From Sanguinoderma infundibulare (Eukaryota; Basidiomycota; Agaricomycetes; Polyporales; Polyporaceae): a DNA stretch of 64,000 bases. Where the stretch lies: assembly GCA_032821775.1 (NCBI GenBank), contig JAVLRN010000005.1, positions 3,844,001 through 3,908,000 of the forward strand, read 5' to 3'. Below, in pieces: positions 44,478-55,936 of this stretch. The position numbers and the translations under genes are program-made. The notes beneath the pieces are model-generated. The model saw only the letters and a list, made by a program, of their open reading frames with translations, searched no databases and had not been told where the DNA came from. Every line of letters starts with the position of its first letter. Positions within the stretch are counted from its first letter, which is position 1.

Positions 44478-46057
44478 TCATCTTCCTCCCCCTTCCCTCT
44501 TATCCTCAACCTCGTCTCGCTTCCCCAACGGTCCGACGTCCACAATTAGACAGACGTGCTTGTACATGTATTTCACCCCAGGTCCGTTGCCCATGTGCAC
44601 GATCATCGCCGACTTGACCGGCCCGTTGAAGCGCGTCATTCCGGTCGCAAAGTGCACCGTCCTGCTCTCAATGCCATATGGATGATCTCCCCACACCCAC
44701 CGGTCTTTTAGATGCTGGATGTATTTCCTCTTCTTGGAATCGCGGGCGGCGTGGGCGTGTTTGGGATCGCCGGGGGATAGCGAGCGGTAGAACATGACTA
44801 CCCCTCTGTACTCCTCGCATATCTTCTGGATGACGTCAGATTCGTCGTCCAGGCCCTCGAACTGGCTCAACTCGACGGGCGTCTTGAAGAGGATGGGGAT
44901 GACGATGTTCTCGCGCCGGCTCTGCCCATTGTCGTAGTCGAAGTTGTGGTCTTCGGCCTCGTAGACGAGGTGCAGCTGAGGTTTCAGCCCGCGCTCCGTG
45001 CAGGAGCGGAACAGCGCCGCATCGCTGCCCTTCAGCCAGTCCTGCAACGCATTGAGGGGGTTTCCATCGCCTAGAGTCCACGATTTTGGGAGCGGGTACT
45101 GGTGTCGGAGCCCGAAGCTGACCGTCCCGCCTCGCGGAAGGATGCTGTCGTCTGCGAGGAGTGCCCCTAACGCGGCGGAGACCGTCGACGCGTCGTCTCC
45201 TCTCGGCTGGAGCATCCTCAAACCTGCCGGCGGCGCGCCGATATATTTGGTCGGAGACGTGGGGGAGAAATAGAGATTGTAGGTGATCGTGAGACGATGG
45301 CCGGACCGGACCGGAGTAACTTCGTGTTCGACGTCGCTGAAGAACGAGACGAATGCGACGCGAGAGGTCGCGCGAGGCTCGGAGAGGAGCATACCGGAGT
45401 CGAACGTCCACTCGCGGTTCTCGTGGCGGAAGATGAGCGCTCCGCCTGCGTGAGGAGAAGGAAGCACGACGACGAGAGAGCCGAACATGTTCTCAGCCAG
45501 AGGCGTGTCAGTATGGGCCTTGAAGAACGCGTCTTTCCCTGGATATTCGATGCGTGGTTAGGTGCGAGGTCGTGGCTCCGTGTCCTGAATATATGCGCAC
45601 CGTATACGTTCAGCTTGTACAACTCCGCTCTGACAAAGTTGGATTCCTCCTCGCCGCAGAACAGCGCCGAGCGGACGGCCTCGACCAGACCCGTGCTCTC
45701 GGCGTCGAACCGAAGCACAAAGTCGTCGACCTCCATTTTCCCCGCCCGGCGGTAGCTGTCGTCGAAGACAGTCTGGTCGTTGCGTCCGAACGGGGCGGGC
45801 TCGCACGCTTTCTCGAGCTCGTCAAGCTCGGCAGCGGTCGCTTTCGAGAGATCGACGCGTCTGTGGGAACCTCGATGGTGAGTCGGAGCTCTGTTCATCC
45901 TACAAGCCAGTATCGCGTACCGAGCATGACTCTCCTTTCCATAGTAAAGCACGAGGTCGCGCGGCTCTACGTCGAGTGTGCCATTGCAATACGGCAAGTG
46001 CTCCTTCACGATGGAACCGAGGCGTCGAAGGGGGGTTTGCTCAACGGTGGAGGACAT
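44478..46057 (-). CDS. 2-oxoglutarate Fe(II) oxygenase-like protein, 505 aa
   Basis: Two exons (46057-45601 and 45538-44478) join in phase to 1518 nt. The domain resembles the prolyl-4-hydroxylase-type 2OG-Fe(II) fold. HTD in FFKAHTDTPLAENMFGSLVV and the distal His in FFSDVEHEVTPV would bind iron, and Arg in RSGHRLTITYNLYF would bind 2-oxoglutarate. A long C-terminal region (FGLRHQYPLPKSWTLGDGNP ... NGPVKSAMIVHMGNGPGVKY) is typical of a fungal group of unknown substrate. The copies at 1604-1807 and 33409-34260 are partial. Assignment of the three metal/cosubstrate residues is by motif spacing. Confidence 0.8.
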
Positions 46058-46591
46058 GGTTCGCAGAACCGTTAGATAAACCAGTGCGAACAGGAGGTGA
46101 CACGAGGAACACCGTAATAACGCGAGGTCAGTACGTCATCAATGCGTCGTCGTTACGAGGGTTTCTTTACTCACCACTCATAGACTAGACTGTTGCCGCA
46201 TGCTGCGGCTGAGACCTTGTGTGTGGGTGTTGGGAGTGCTAGGAATCGACATTCGTACGGTTCAACTTGATCGTCTGCGGGTAATGCTCAGCGCTCAGCC
46301 GCGAGAAAAGGTCGTAGCTTTTAGATCGCGCGGAGATCTACTCTACCGACGCTTCTTGGCTTGAATGAGGTTGACAGGTCTGCTTGGCCGGGCGATGTTC
46401 TAGATGGGGTCCCGTAATCTGATGCATCCGTAGTAGCATTGTCCCTACTCGTACTGTCTATACCTATGCCTCCCAGAGTATCCTCCAGGTGCACGCCATC
46501 GTCTCACGGACTTGGATAGTGCTCATGCAACCCCCTAACTTGACACAACACTTCGCGACTCGTGCTGGTACATCGGATGGGCACGGATCGG
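46058..46591. other. Spacer between 2OG oxygenase and P450; partly duplicated at left
   Basis: 46079-46193 and 46519-46535 have close copies at 1846-1952 and 1954-1970. No gene is seen. Confidence 0.5.
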
Positions 46592-48975
46592 TTAGGAACG
46601 CACAACCGAGAGCCTGACCGGCATCTCTGGCCTCTTGCTCTCCTTCCCGACGGACGGGTACGAGACGCCCGCGCTGTTCCATACGATGTCCTTGTCGCTT
46701 AACTCGAACTCGAAGTTCGCGATGAGCACCGACAGGACGACCTCTGGGAACGAGATAGACACGATGTCAGCTTTCAACAAGACCGAATAAGTATATTAGA
46801 AGCCACTTGCTGAGCTCGAGCTGCGCGTACTTGAAGCCACTAAACACGCACACATCGTCAGTCGAGGATCGAGCCGAGGACGAGCCAACCAGGAGACATA
46901 CATGCAGGACCGCGAGCCACCGTGGAAAGACATGCTTTACATCACGTCACTGTTCCGCCCTTTATTGCAACGCTTTAACCACTCACAGGTTAGAGTAGAC
47001 CCCGGGGATGCGAGCCTCTTCGACCGCACGGGGAACGGGCGTCAGGAATCGGTCTGGGTTCCATTCGTAGGCGTCCTCGCCCCACAGCGCCTTGTTCGTG
47101 TTGCATGCCCACAAGTTCAGAATAGCGACGGTGCCTTTTGGGACCGCGACCTCTGTAATCAGAGAGCCGTCCCTGCCGCGGAAGGGCTCGTGCAATTGGA
47201 GGACTGTGTCCTGGGCAGCCCTGTAGCGCCATCTCGTAAGCACTTGACGCGAGAGACTGGACAAGCGTGCCGATACTCACCGACGAGCGAGATTTCTCAC
47301 CGGGCCGTACCTGAGGGCATGCGCGCGCGTCAGTCGCTAAATTAGCACAGATTGCCTCATGATCATCACGTACAGCCGGAGGGTCTCGCGGCAGACCGAG
47401 TCGAGGTAGGGAAGATCATTGAGTTGATCGTAGCTAACCTCCTCGCCCGCCTGCGCCTCCAGGATCTCGGCCCGGAGCTTACTCTGGGCGTCCGGGTTCA
47501 GTGCTAGGAGATGGAGCAGCCTCGCGGTCGCGTTCGAAGTTGTATCCATGCCGGCAAGGATGAATGTTCTGAAATGCGAGATCGCGGGCTTAGAGGAGGC
47601 GGTGGCACAAGACACGAGAAGACGTACGAGACTTGAGCAGTGAGCTCGTCATCCGACAACTTCTCCTTCTCCGACGCAGTCACGTTTGCCTGCACTGGTT
47701 CGGAATATCATGTTAAGTCGGGACAAAATAATAGATCAGGACGGGCGAACGGCGCGACATACGAAGGATGCTCATGATGTCCTTGCCCTGCCCGACCTGC
47801 TCCGCTGTCGACTGGTCCCCCTTCTGCAGAGCAGCACGCTTCTCCGCGATGATCTCCAGGGAACGCTTGTGCATCGTGCGGACGATGTTCTTCATGCGTT
47901 GCACGCGCCTGCTCGGAATAATATCGACTACGATCCCCACAAGCCAGGAAGGCAGTCGCGCTCCCAAGACCCAGACAGGCATCATGATGGTCCTGAAGAT
48001 GGCCAACGCGTTCAACGCGGCACTGAAGGGGTGTCAATCATCCAGTGTGATAGGAGGTGAGAGAGCGGGAGGAGTGCGCACAAAAACGACTTGACGGCTT
48101 CCGCGAAGTCGTTGTCCACATCTTCTACCAGTGGGTCGAACGAGTAGCCGAGCGCTCCCTGACCCAGTAGTTCGAGCGCAGCCCGACCCATCCACTTGAG
48201 GACGTCCACCTCCTTAGTGCCGGCACCGACATCTGTGATTAGGGCATCGCGGAGCTGGTTTCACGACCGCGTCTCAGTCAGCTGGACTCGGGCAAGGGCT
48301 GAACCATGGGAGAGAGCACATGCACACCTTGTAAGATGTCTCGTAGAACACGGGCGTGATCCCGCGGAGATAGGCGACTGAGAAGACCGGTGTGAGCATC
48401 TTGCGCTGCTTCCTGTGCTGTTCCCCTTCTGTGACAAGCAGACCCGGGCCGAGGAGCGTGGTACTGGTCATGACATTGACGTTAGCGCTGCCGCTGCTCG
48501 ACATGCCTATTGATGCTGACGTGCCTCGCTGGAGCGTTGCTCTTGACCCATATATCCTGGTCTTTGATCGTGATGCTATACAACGCCTTCGGGTCATAAA
48601 CATGCAACCATGTGCGCTGTAGAAGTGGGACCGGGGGAGACCGGTTAGACGGAAACTATTAATAGTCGCGTGGGCGGGTTTATTACGCACGCTAAATGGA
48701 CCGGCCAGTTTGGACAGCGGACCGTACGTCTGCGCGAGATGCTTCTTCCAGCCGTGACTGTGTCTGTCGAAAAACTGCTGAGTGTTTCCTACCATTGCAT
48801 TCGTCAGTGAAGAATCGCAGATGGTCGATGAAAGCGACCGCGGACCATTCATAAACGAGGTCGAGGGAGGCCCCGGTAGGTTGTAGAACGGAGACTTCGC
48901 AAACAGTCTCTGGGCTGTCCATGCCACGAGACCAAGGAAAGTCAGAGCGAGGACGAGAGAGGCCTGTTGGTTCAT
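46592..48975 (-). CDS. Cytochrome P450 monooxygenase
   Basis: From the ATG at 48975 the N-terminus is a membrane anchor (SLVLALTFLGLVAWTAQRLF) with the Pro-rich hinge YNLPGPPS. Many exons follow. The C-helix region is QHRKQRKMLTPVFSVAYLRG, the I-helix AGMDTTSNATARLLHLLALN, the K-helix ETLR in YLDSVCRETLRL, the meander EWNPDRFL, and the heme loop SFHGGSRSC joined by an intron to IGFKYAQLEL, giving the Cys ligand. The last intron uses a GC donor (46805-46804) and joins in frame to VVLSVLIANFEFEL. It should sit in the ER and use a P450 reductase; the substrate is unknown. A TATA box precedes it. An internal 1.58-kb piece is copied at 2369-3952. Confidence 0.88.
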
Positions 48976-49013
48976 GATTGATTGTCCGAGGACACAGTGT
49001 CAGGAGCCCCGCA

Positions 49014-49021
49014 TATTTATA
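49014..49021 (-). promoter_or_regulatory. TATA box of the P450 gene
   Basis: TATAAATA on the minus strand lies 39 bases upstream of the P450 ATG. The short distance implies a very short 5' leader if this is the element used. Confidence 0.55.
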
Positions 49022-50245
49022 CTGAGATCTAAAGCTGCGTATGGCCGTGTGTGACCTTGTACCACGGCGCCGATGTGGGTTAGCGTCACAAGATCGACGC
49101 CGAAGCAGTACAGTATGAGCATCCGACCGTGCGAAGCGCTGAGGGTCTCATCGGAGGGACAGAACCTTGTTTGGCGACATTCGGCCGACGGCCATCGCCA
49201 GAGGTGAGAACTTCGGATGCAGAGCGCGATCCTCAAAGAGAGAAACGACTCCACCTTATCGCGAAGCGGCCGAAGCCAGTGTGACAATGCTGATTACATT
49301 CTTGCAGGCAAGCCCGGAGAGTCTCGGCGAAGTGCGCGCGCAAGTCTTTCTGTGGGACAGTGCAGGCCTCGTCTTTCTCACGCAGAGCCCGCGTTTCCAA
49401 ACAGCCGCGGAGTGAGCCCCTTCCTATTGGCGTACCTGGCGTTAATCTGAATTTACTTACTTTCCGCAGCTTTAGAGCCCACGAAGTCGCTCCAGCACCC
49501 CTAAGCTGGTTGCCCTGGTTCTTATAGATGTGCAAAAATGGGGCCTGTCGTGGCCAACGTCAGATAGAGAAAGCATTGAAGGTGCTATTGGTCGAGATAT
49601 CACCTGAGGAAGTTATGACGCTTGGTTGATGGTCCGTATGTCTTGATGAGGGCGGCAAGAACACTGACTTTCCGGTATCGAAAAATCGACACATGCTCCT
49701 GCTCCCTGCAGAGCTGGTTGCCTGTAGGACCAAATGTGAACGTGTAAGGCTGTATGGCTGAACGGTACTTACCGTAGTATTTATGGAGCATGTCGAGCAA
49801 CGCTTTCATTGGCCTTAGGCTGAACATGTCCAGGAGCCAACGCAACAAGTTGAGGCATTGGCCGTGTTGAGGTGCGGCAGCGGTGGAGGCGGGCTAGCGC
49901 TGTCAGTGAAGAACAGCGCGCCAGGGTTCGAATCTGGATCATGTCATTATTCACATATTCACACAATACTCACAAATCACTCCGGTCCCATGAAAGAGCT
50001 TGCAGGTTGTCTTAATTCACCCTTTGTCCTGTCAGGCGTTGCTTTTGTCGCCGCTCTGCATACTAAAGCATTCCTCGACGGTCGTCTTGTTGTTGGCGAA
50101 CTCAAAGATCGGGATCGGAAGGCGCTTATCGTCGCTTTGGACGTCTCCATGCTCGCCGACTTGCGACTTATAAGAGCCCTCCGTTGAAGTCGAATGCCAT
50201 AGTCTCCGTCCCCCCCTCCTTGTCATCCACTGTGATTCGAACGCC
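49022..50245. other. Intergenic between divergent P450 and hypothetical gene
   Basis: No coding region recognised. 49900-49945 has a B-box-like GGGTTCGAATC next to a 7-bp hairpin GCGCTGT/ACAGCGC, probably a tRNA-derived relic. Confidence 0.4.
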
Positions 50246-51008
50246 ATGGCTGAGGATAAGACTACCTGCACCTGCACACAGTGCTTCGAAGGATGGCTAT
50301 CGCCGAGGATGAAGGAGCGTCTACAATGTAAGTCCATCTGACCCCTTGCCGCCACATTGCCACCAACCCGTCTCTCGCGCAGCCTCCACAGAGCTCCGCT
50401 ATGGACTTGCCAAGGACCTCCTCGACACGCAAGACAGTGTCGGTGAAGACATCACGAGCGTCCTCCCCGTCGACTACGCCCGCATAGAGATCTCTTACCA
50501 CTACCTCCCCTCGGAAGTCCGGGACAAGATCGGGCCCTCCAGAACGTCAGAGAGCGAGAGCGAGAGCGCGCCGTCGGGCGACGCGATCTTCCGCGGGTAC
50601 GTTGCCGTCTTCAAAGCCATCAAGGACATCGCCGGCGACGACCGCAAAGACTTCCCCTCTGCCTCCGCCGTCGCCGCCAAGCTCGCCGAGCTGCGCGACA
50701 GCTCGGAGGAGGACGCGTCCGCGAAGCTCATTGCGGCCTTCCTCGACAATGGCGGCAAGGCTGAGCACGCGCTCGACTGCATCGTCGACCGCGCGTGCGA
50801 GGAGCTGTCCCCGCTTGGGCGCCAGTACGACCCCGAGAACCAGTACATCGACGGGCTCTTCGCTGACGACCAGGAGGAGTGCGCGAACGACCTCGCCTTT
50901 GCGCTCGTGCGCGCGAAGCTTGGGCTGCCGGCCGAGACCCTCGGCGTCTTCCCAGAGGACGAGGAAGACTCGCGCGACCCACCCTCTGACGACGAAGAAG
51001 AATCGTGA
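50246..51008 (+). CDS. Hypothetical protein, 235 aa, Cys-rich N-terminus
   Basis: The ATG at 50246 is in a good context (GCC-ATG-G). Exon 1 (50246-50327) encodes CTCTQCFEGWLSPRMKERLQ; exon 2 (50383-51008) runs to the TGA. The Cys-x-Cys-x2-Cys plus GWLSPRM motif occurs at the N-terminus of several basidiomycete proteins of unknown role. The middle is mostly helical (SASAVAAKLAELRDSSEED, HALDCIVDRACEELSPLG) and the end is very acidic (EDEEDSRDPPSDDEEES). I cannot assign a function. Two pieces of a copy lie at 1976-2371 and 3953-4058. Confidence 0.75.
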
Positions 51009-51507
51009 CTGCCCCAGATTTTTCAGGAGGTGGTGGACGTTCGGCTTGCGTGTACGATCTCTCGAGAGTTGAGTAGTATAACGAACACATACCTTAGTGA
51101 CATTGAACTGAATTGGAGTAGGACTAGTATCTTGTCTGGTATATACGGAATTGTCGACCATCGGAGTCATAACATTGAAGTCGGAAGGAAGAGTTAATCG
51201 CAACCTGGCGAAGCTTCTCGTATACATATTCACCCTTGTCAGCCCGCTGTATCTAACATGGTTTGTCCTCGATCTGGCTCCGGGTTTGACTTTGTGGAGG
51301 TGTGTACCATAGAGGGGAGCAGGACGTACATGTGGTGCTGATGTGGCAAATGTCACAAGCTCGTCATATACCCTTGCATCTGCTCAGGCTTTGTCTGTGT
51401 AACGCGTTCGGCCTCCCGGGCCTCCACGACCATCTGCGCCACAAATCCAATGCTCACGGGGATTCTCGATGCCGGGAGAGCTATGCCCCTTCTATCGACG
51501 TATAGAC
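51009..51507. other. Convergent 3' flanks
   Basis: About 500 bases without features I can support. Confidence 0.35.
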
Positions 51508-52227
51508 TCAAGCCCACCAGCATTTGAACTCCTTGCCCAAATGAATCGTCCCCGGGATGAACTCCGCCGCCCTCTCCGTCGAGACATGCTTCAGCGCATC
51601 GAGCGCGTCCGAGACAGAGATCGCGCCGCCCGCAGAGCTGGCCAGTAGCGCGAAGAAGTCCCCGCCGCGGCGGTCTCCGTCGACATTCGAATCGTTCCTG
51701 CGCGCGGTCTGACCGTCGTTTCTCCAAGCGATAGAGGCAGGACACACGCACCCTTGTACGCATACGCGGCTCTCCTCTCCGTCCAACGACCCGTCTTCCG
51801 GTTCAAGCTGCCCCTTGCAAGGTGCAAGGTTCCGACAGGGATGAACTCTCGCTCTCGCTCGACGTGCGCGGTCCACGGCTCTGAGGTCGATCTCCGGACA
51901 GTCTCCCGTAACCGTGGATGGCACGACGCGCTCATATGGCGTGGACTTCGCCGACGGATTGAGCGCCTGCTCGCGCGGAGGGGTGCTGAGGAGCGTGCGG
52001 TCCGCATCCTCTTCCAGCTCGCATTCGGCCTGCATGTATGCGGGTGTCTCTGGCCTGCTGGAATATCCTACGAAACGTGCATCCATAGAGTGCGAGACGC
52101 AACTCGGAAGACAAATTCACGTACCGTCGATGACGTAGGCGGCGATGGGCAGGCGGAACTGGGCGGCGACGACCGCAGAGATCCACGCCCAGTGGAACAT
52201 CTGCGACTCACGATAATCAGCGCACAT
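51508..52227 (-). CDS. Hypothetical protein, 5' part uncertain
   Basis: A reading begins at the ATG at 52227 (CADYRESQMFHWAWISAVVA, AAQFRLPIAAYVIDG) with a GTACGT donor at about 52128. It continues at YSSRPETPAYMQAECELEED through a Ser/Pro/Glu-rich stretch. The last exon ends GDFFALLASSAGGAISVSDA, then LKHVSTERAAEFIPGTIHLG and KCWWA. The join after ESRVCVQ (about 51750) is likely an intron but its exact edges are unclear. Protein-like sequence further upstream (TSATVYVFCDGSDDPWFS at about 52350-52410 and DNMSAELFSG at about 52620) may be earlier exons. Family unknown. Confidence 0.5.
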
Positions 52228-53039
52228 GCGTCTGGATGCCCTCTACGACGCACCGCCACGGACTTGTCATAAAGCCTGCATCAGTCGATGAACGCAATAC
52301 GTCATAGCACGGTAAGTAGGATTATATGCGCTCGCGGACTCTGGCGCTCACCTGGAAAACCACGGATCATCCGAGCCATCACAGAACACATACACGGTCG
52401 CGCTTGTGCGTGTACTCTCGGACTGGGCCTGAGGAGTGGCGACGCTCCCTCCGTGCTGGACTGCCGTGGATACGTGTCTCAGCGACGCGCTATGCCATGC
52501 GCGGAGCAGCCTTACCCCAGTCCTTCTTCGCCGCCAAGGGCACACGGGGGCTGAAGTACGCTATGATTGCTGGATTCAGTGACAATGTGTGCATATATGC
52601 GCGAGTAAGATGCCCACCGTTACCGGAGAAGAGCTCTGCGGACATGTTGTCCATCTGTGCAAATGTCGAAAGTCACTTGATAGTCACGTAGGAGGGTATT
52701 AAAATCGGAATACTTACGTTATATATGGTTGTAATTCGTGGGGCCTCGAGAGGAGACCGAGAAGCGGTCGATGTTAGTAGTTCTGGTGAAAGAGTAGAGC
52801 GCTTAATTGACTGCATTCAGAGGAACTCATCGTGGGGACGGCCTAGACGGGCAATCCCTCAGCAAAGCTTTTGGGACGATTGTCATCAGGCGCCCGAATC
52901 GAAATGTGGACCCCGGTCCAATGTGGCGCAGCTCGCTAGCTGTAGTGCGCCGCCTGGATCTCCTTCGCAATCTCACCCTATGCGCGTCACAGTGATTGTA
53001 AGTAGATAGTATACATAATCAGTCCATGGTTTGGGTATC
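52228..53039. other. Possible upstream exons, otherwise empty
   Basis: Besides the possible exons of the preceding gene, nothing convincing is seen. Confidence 0.3.
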
Positions 53040-53261
53040 TCAGGGCATAGTATGTGTAGTAGTAGACTTCGACGGGTGTCGGTGGAGCTGAGAGGCAGCG
53101 CGCCGAGCCCGCGCAAGCTTGCGGCGCTCGTTGCGATAGCGGGCCTTGTACGAACCGAGACGTTGGTGAAGGTGCGCATTCTCGTCCTCCGAGGCCGCCG
53201 ATCTCTTCAGCTCTCCACCTCCACAAAGTCGAACCCGGGACCAGACCGAGGACAAACTCAT
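53040..53261 (-). CDS. Arg/Lys-rich coiled-coil-like terminal exon or small ORF
   Basis: The minus strand encodes ELKRSAASEDENAHLHQRLG, SYKARYRNERRKLARARRAA and SQLHRHPSKS to a TGA at 53040. The charge and heptad-like pattern look like a real helix. It may be the last exon of the gene at 53454-54368, because that gene's stop coincides with a strong GTGAGT donor. As an independent gene its ATG at 53261 would give 73 aa. Confidence 0.35.
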   Translation of the reverse strand: MSLSSVWSRVRLCGGGELKRSAASEDENAHLHQRLGSYKARYRNERRKLARARRAASQLHRHPSKSTTTHTMP

Positions 53262-53453
53262 CGAGCCAGATGAGTCCGTGGATCCTATACTATTATATTC
53301 GTGATGGCGTGAAACAGTACATGAAATGGCAAACTACAGGAAATGACAGCAGAGTAGCTAGTGTGTACAGTAAACATTACAAGTTGTGAACGCGGAGCGG
53401 AGAGAGGATGGGAAGGGGAAAGACAGGCACCGCGAAGGACAGATACTGGCCAC

Positions 53454-54368
53454 TCACGGGTCTGGGTTGGCGATGGGGTCGTGCAGCGCATACCTCAGGC
53501 CGGCCACAAAGACGTTGCCCTCGACGCGCTCGAGGCTGACGAGCCAGGTCCGGAAAAGCGCGTCCTGGCGCAGGCGCCACTTGAAGGACTGAAGCCGCGG
53601 CAGGTCGGTCACCCTCTGTTCCTGGACGGACGCGATGTCAAGCTCAAGAACGGGATGGAGGGGAGGAGACGGTACACTCACCTCGACGAAGTTATAGAAC
53701 ACCTCTGCCACAGACATTGCGAGCTGGACCTTCGTAGTTGAGTCGTCGACGCGGACCGACTCGTCATACACCACCGTCGGGTTCGCCGCGGTCGGCAGTG
53801 GCCACTACAATTTGAACGCGAATCAGACGCGTCGTCCCCGCAGAACAAAACGAAAGGGACGCACGATAATCCGAATGCGGATCCTCCGCACACCCACGTT
53901 CTTCAGCGCCCTCGCACACGCGCCGACCAGAGACTCGCGCAGACCACGCTCGGACGCGTTGAAAAGGGCGTACATCGGCACGCCGTACGGCTTGATGTCC
54001 ACCTTTGGCTTGTCGGGATCCGACGGTGTAGGTTTGAGCCAGAAGTCGACCTTGTTCTTCTGGCCCACACCCGCCACCGTCGTCTGCGAGCGCGTGACGG
54101 GCCGCTCGCGATCACCGCCGGTGCGGGGGACGGGCTTGAGTGCTTGCAGGTCCTCTGCATCGAGCTCGCCTGCGCCGTGGATGGTCGCGAACCCTTTTGC
54201 GTACTTGGCGAAGGCCTCGGGGAACGGCGTGGTGTCTTCAGAGGGGAGATCTTCTTCGCAAAACGCGTCTTCCGCGGGCGGTGGCGGGCGGTAGGGAGGG
54301 GACGGCGCCCTGGACCGCCGATAGGGTGATGGGGCCGGCTTCTTTGGGGACAGAATGTGCGTTGGCAT
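53454..54368 (-). CDS. Hypothetical protein, about 264 aa
   Basis: Exons 54368-53865, 53804-53682 and 53621-53454 join in phase. The N-terminus is Pro-rich and disordered (SPKKPAPSPYRRSRAPSPPY). The ordered part reads KNKVDFWLKPTPSDPDKPKV, IKPYGVPMYALFNASERGLR, RRIRIIWPLPTAANPTVVYD-type strands, then VQLAMSVAEVFYNFVE and LPRLQSFKWRLRQDALFRTW, ending LERVEGNVFVAGLRYALHD. The product is unknown. The TGA stop overlaps a GTGAGT donor, so the true C-terminus may lie in an exon near 53040-53261. Confidence 0.65.
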
Positions 54369-54923
54369 TGTGGCGGGATGGTATCTGTGGGCAATGGTGT
54401 GGCTTTGGTTTCGCTCGGACGAAGGAGGACGGTGGTAAGAGTGATGGAGAAGAGGTCCGTGAGCCTGGATGTTATACGACAAGGAGAAGGCTACAAAGGC
54501 AAAAGCAACCGAGAACAATGGAGGCCTACGGTGGCTTACTGGTGCATTGGCCCGCGAAGCGAGGCGACCGCAGTGGTCGAACAAAGCCATTTACGGCACA
54601 TTGCGAGGTCGGGGATAAGCAGGTGTGTTGGATCGACCAGGCGTACTAGGGCGTACTGCAGGCGACGGACGATTCGGAAGGCTTGATTCCCAGAGAGGTG
54701 ATGGCAGCGAATGTGCCTACAGCGCAAGGGTTGAACAGAGCGAGAGGAAACATGATGGACGGTGGATGGACGAGTGCGAACAAGGTCAAGACGACGCCCA
54801 TCTGCCATCAGGATTCGAAGCTCCAGCGCGATGCTGACTAAGCCACATAATAATCCCTCTCGGTTCGAACCCCAGCTGGTCAGAAATATGTGGATTCGTG
54901 AGCTCGCGCCGGCATTGAAGCGT
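54369..54923. other. Short intergenic region
   Basis: About 555 bases between two minus-strand genes, nothing recognised. Confidence 0.35.
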
Positions 54924-55936
54924 CTATTCCTGGACAACAGGACTAGGATTAACATTCACGAGAAAATCTAATATCTCTGTGGCTACCAAGGCGTGCACTG
55001 GAGATGAAGGATGAATGCCGTCCACAAACAGAGAGTCGCGATCCACATTGTCCTCGAATCCAACCGATTGCGGGTTGGAGAGTACGCGGGAGAAGAGATC
55101 CCAAGACGAGAAGATGAAAACGGTCGCGTCTGGGTGCGAGGCACAAAACTTCTCGGCATGCTCCCGAAGCATGGGATTCCAGGCATCATACGCCGCTTTA
55201 GCCAGCGGGGTCTTCGGGCCTGAACAACGCAGACCGGTCAGTCTTTGAGCTCGCAACCGCACACTATATACAGGAAGCTTGTACATACCGTGCGGGAACA
55301 AGTAGCAGGGCGGGATGTCTATGAGGCAGAAGTTACGCGCGCCCACCTCGTACAGCGCCCTCTGCGCTCGAAACAGGTCCTCGAAGCTGGCATGCGCCGA
55401 GGAGGTCTGGAGGCGGACGTTCCATGTGCAGTCGTTGATACCGATCCAGGTCACGAATAGGCTGTCTGACGACATCCACGGCGCCCAATCCGGACGCGGC
55501 TGCTGGCCGAGGGAGGGCATGAACTCCTTCTTGACCTGGCACATCTTCATGCGCGCGATCGTGTCGCCGGCGACGGCGTAATCGTACACAAGCAGCGCGT
55601 CATAGCCTTGCCTCTCGAGGTTGGAGTTGACGGCCTGCGCCAGGTGTCCGACCCAGTTCGGATCGTAGGCTGCCTCACCCGTGGCATCATCGACGCGCTC
55701 GCAGGAGGTGTATCCTGGAAATGGTACTCCGAGTGGGCGATCTGCGGACGGCGGTGCGTCCTTGGACGTGTATCCCACCGAAGAGAACGAGTCCCCGCTA
55801 GAAAAAAAAGTCTCCGATGAGCTCGGCATAACTGGGAGAAGAAACGAGAGAGTAATACGGACAAGACGACGAGATGCTTGATATTCTTGAAGCCGTTCCA
55901 GCACCTCTTGACGGAGAGTACAGCGGACTCGGGCAT
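54924..55936 (-). CDS. GDSL/SGNH-family esterase, 292 aa
   Basis: Three exons (55936-55863, 55797-55289, 55219-54924) join in phase to 879 nt. The first intron falls inside block I and splicing gives HLVVFGDSFSSVGY with the catalytic Ser. Other SGNH blocks are the Gly of YDYAVAGDTI, GIND in LFVTWIGINDCTWN, and DGIHPSSPVH with the catalytic Asp and His. Overall layout fits fungal acetylesterase-type hydrolases (CE16-like, inference). There is no clear signal peptide with this start (PESAVLSVKRCWNGFKNIKH). A later ATG at 55829 would skip the intact block I and is less likely. A 75-bp copy of its middle lies at 5278-5352. Confidence 0.85.
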
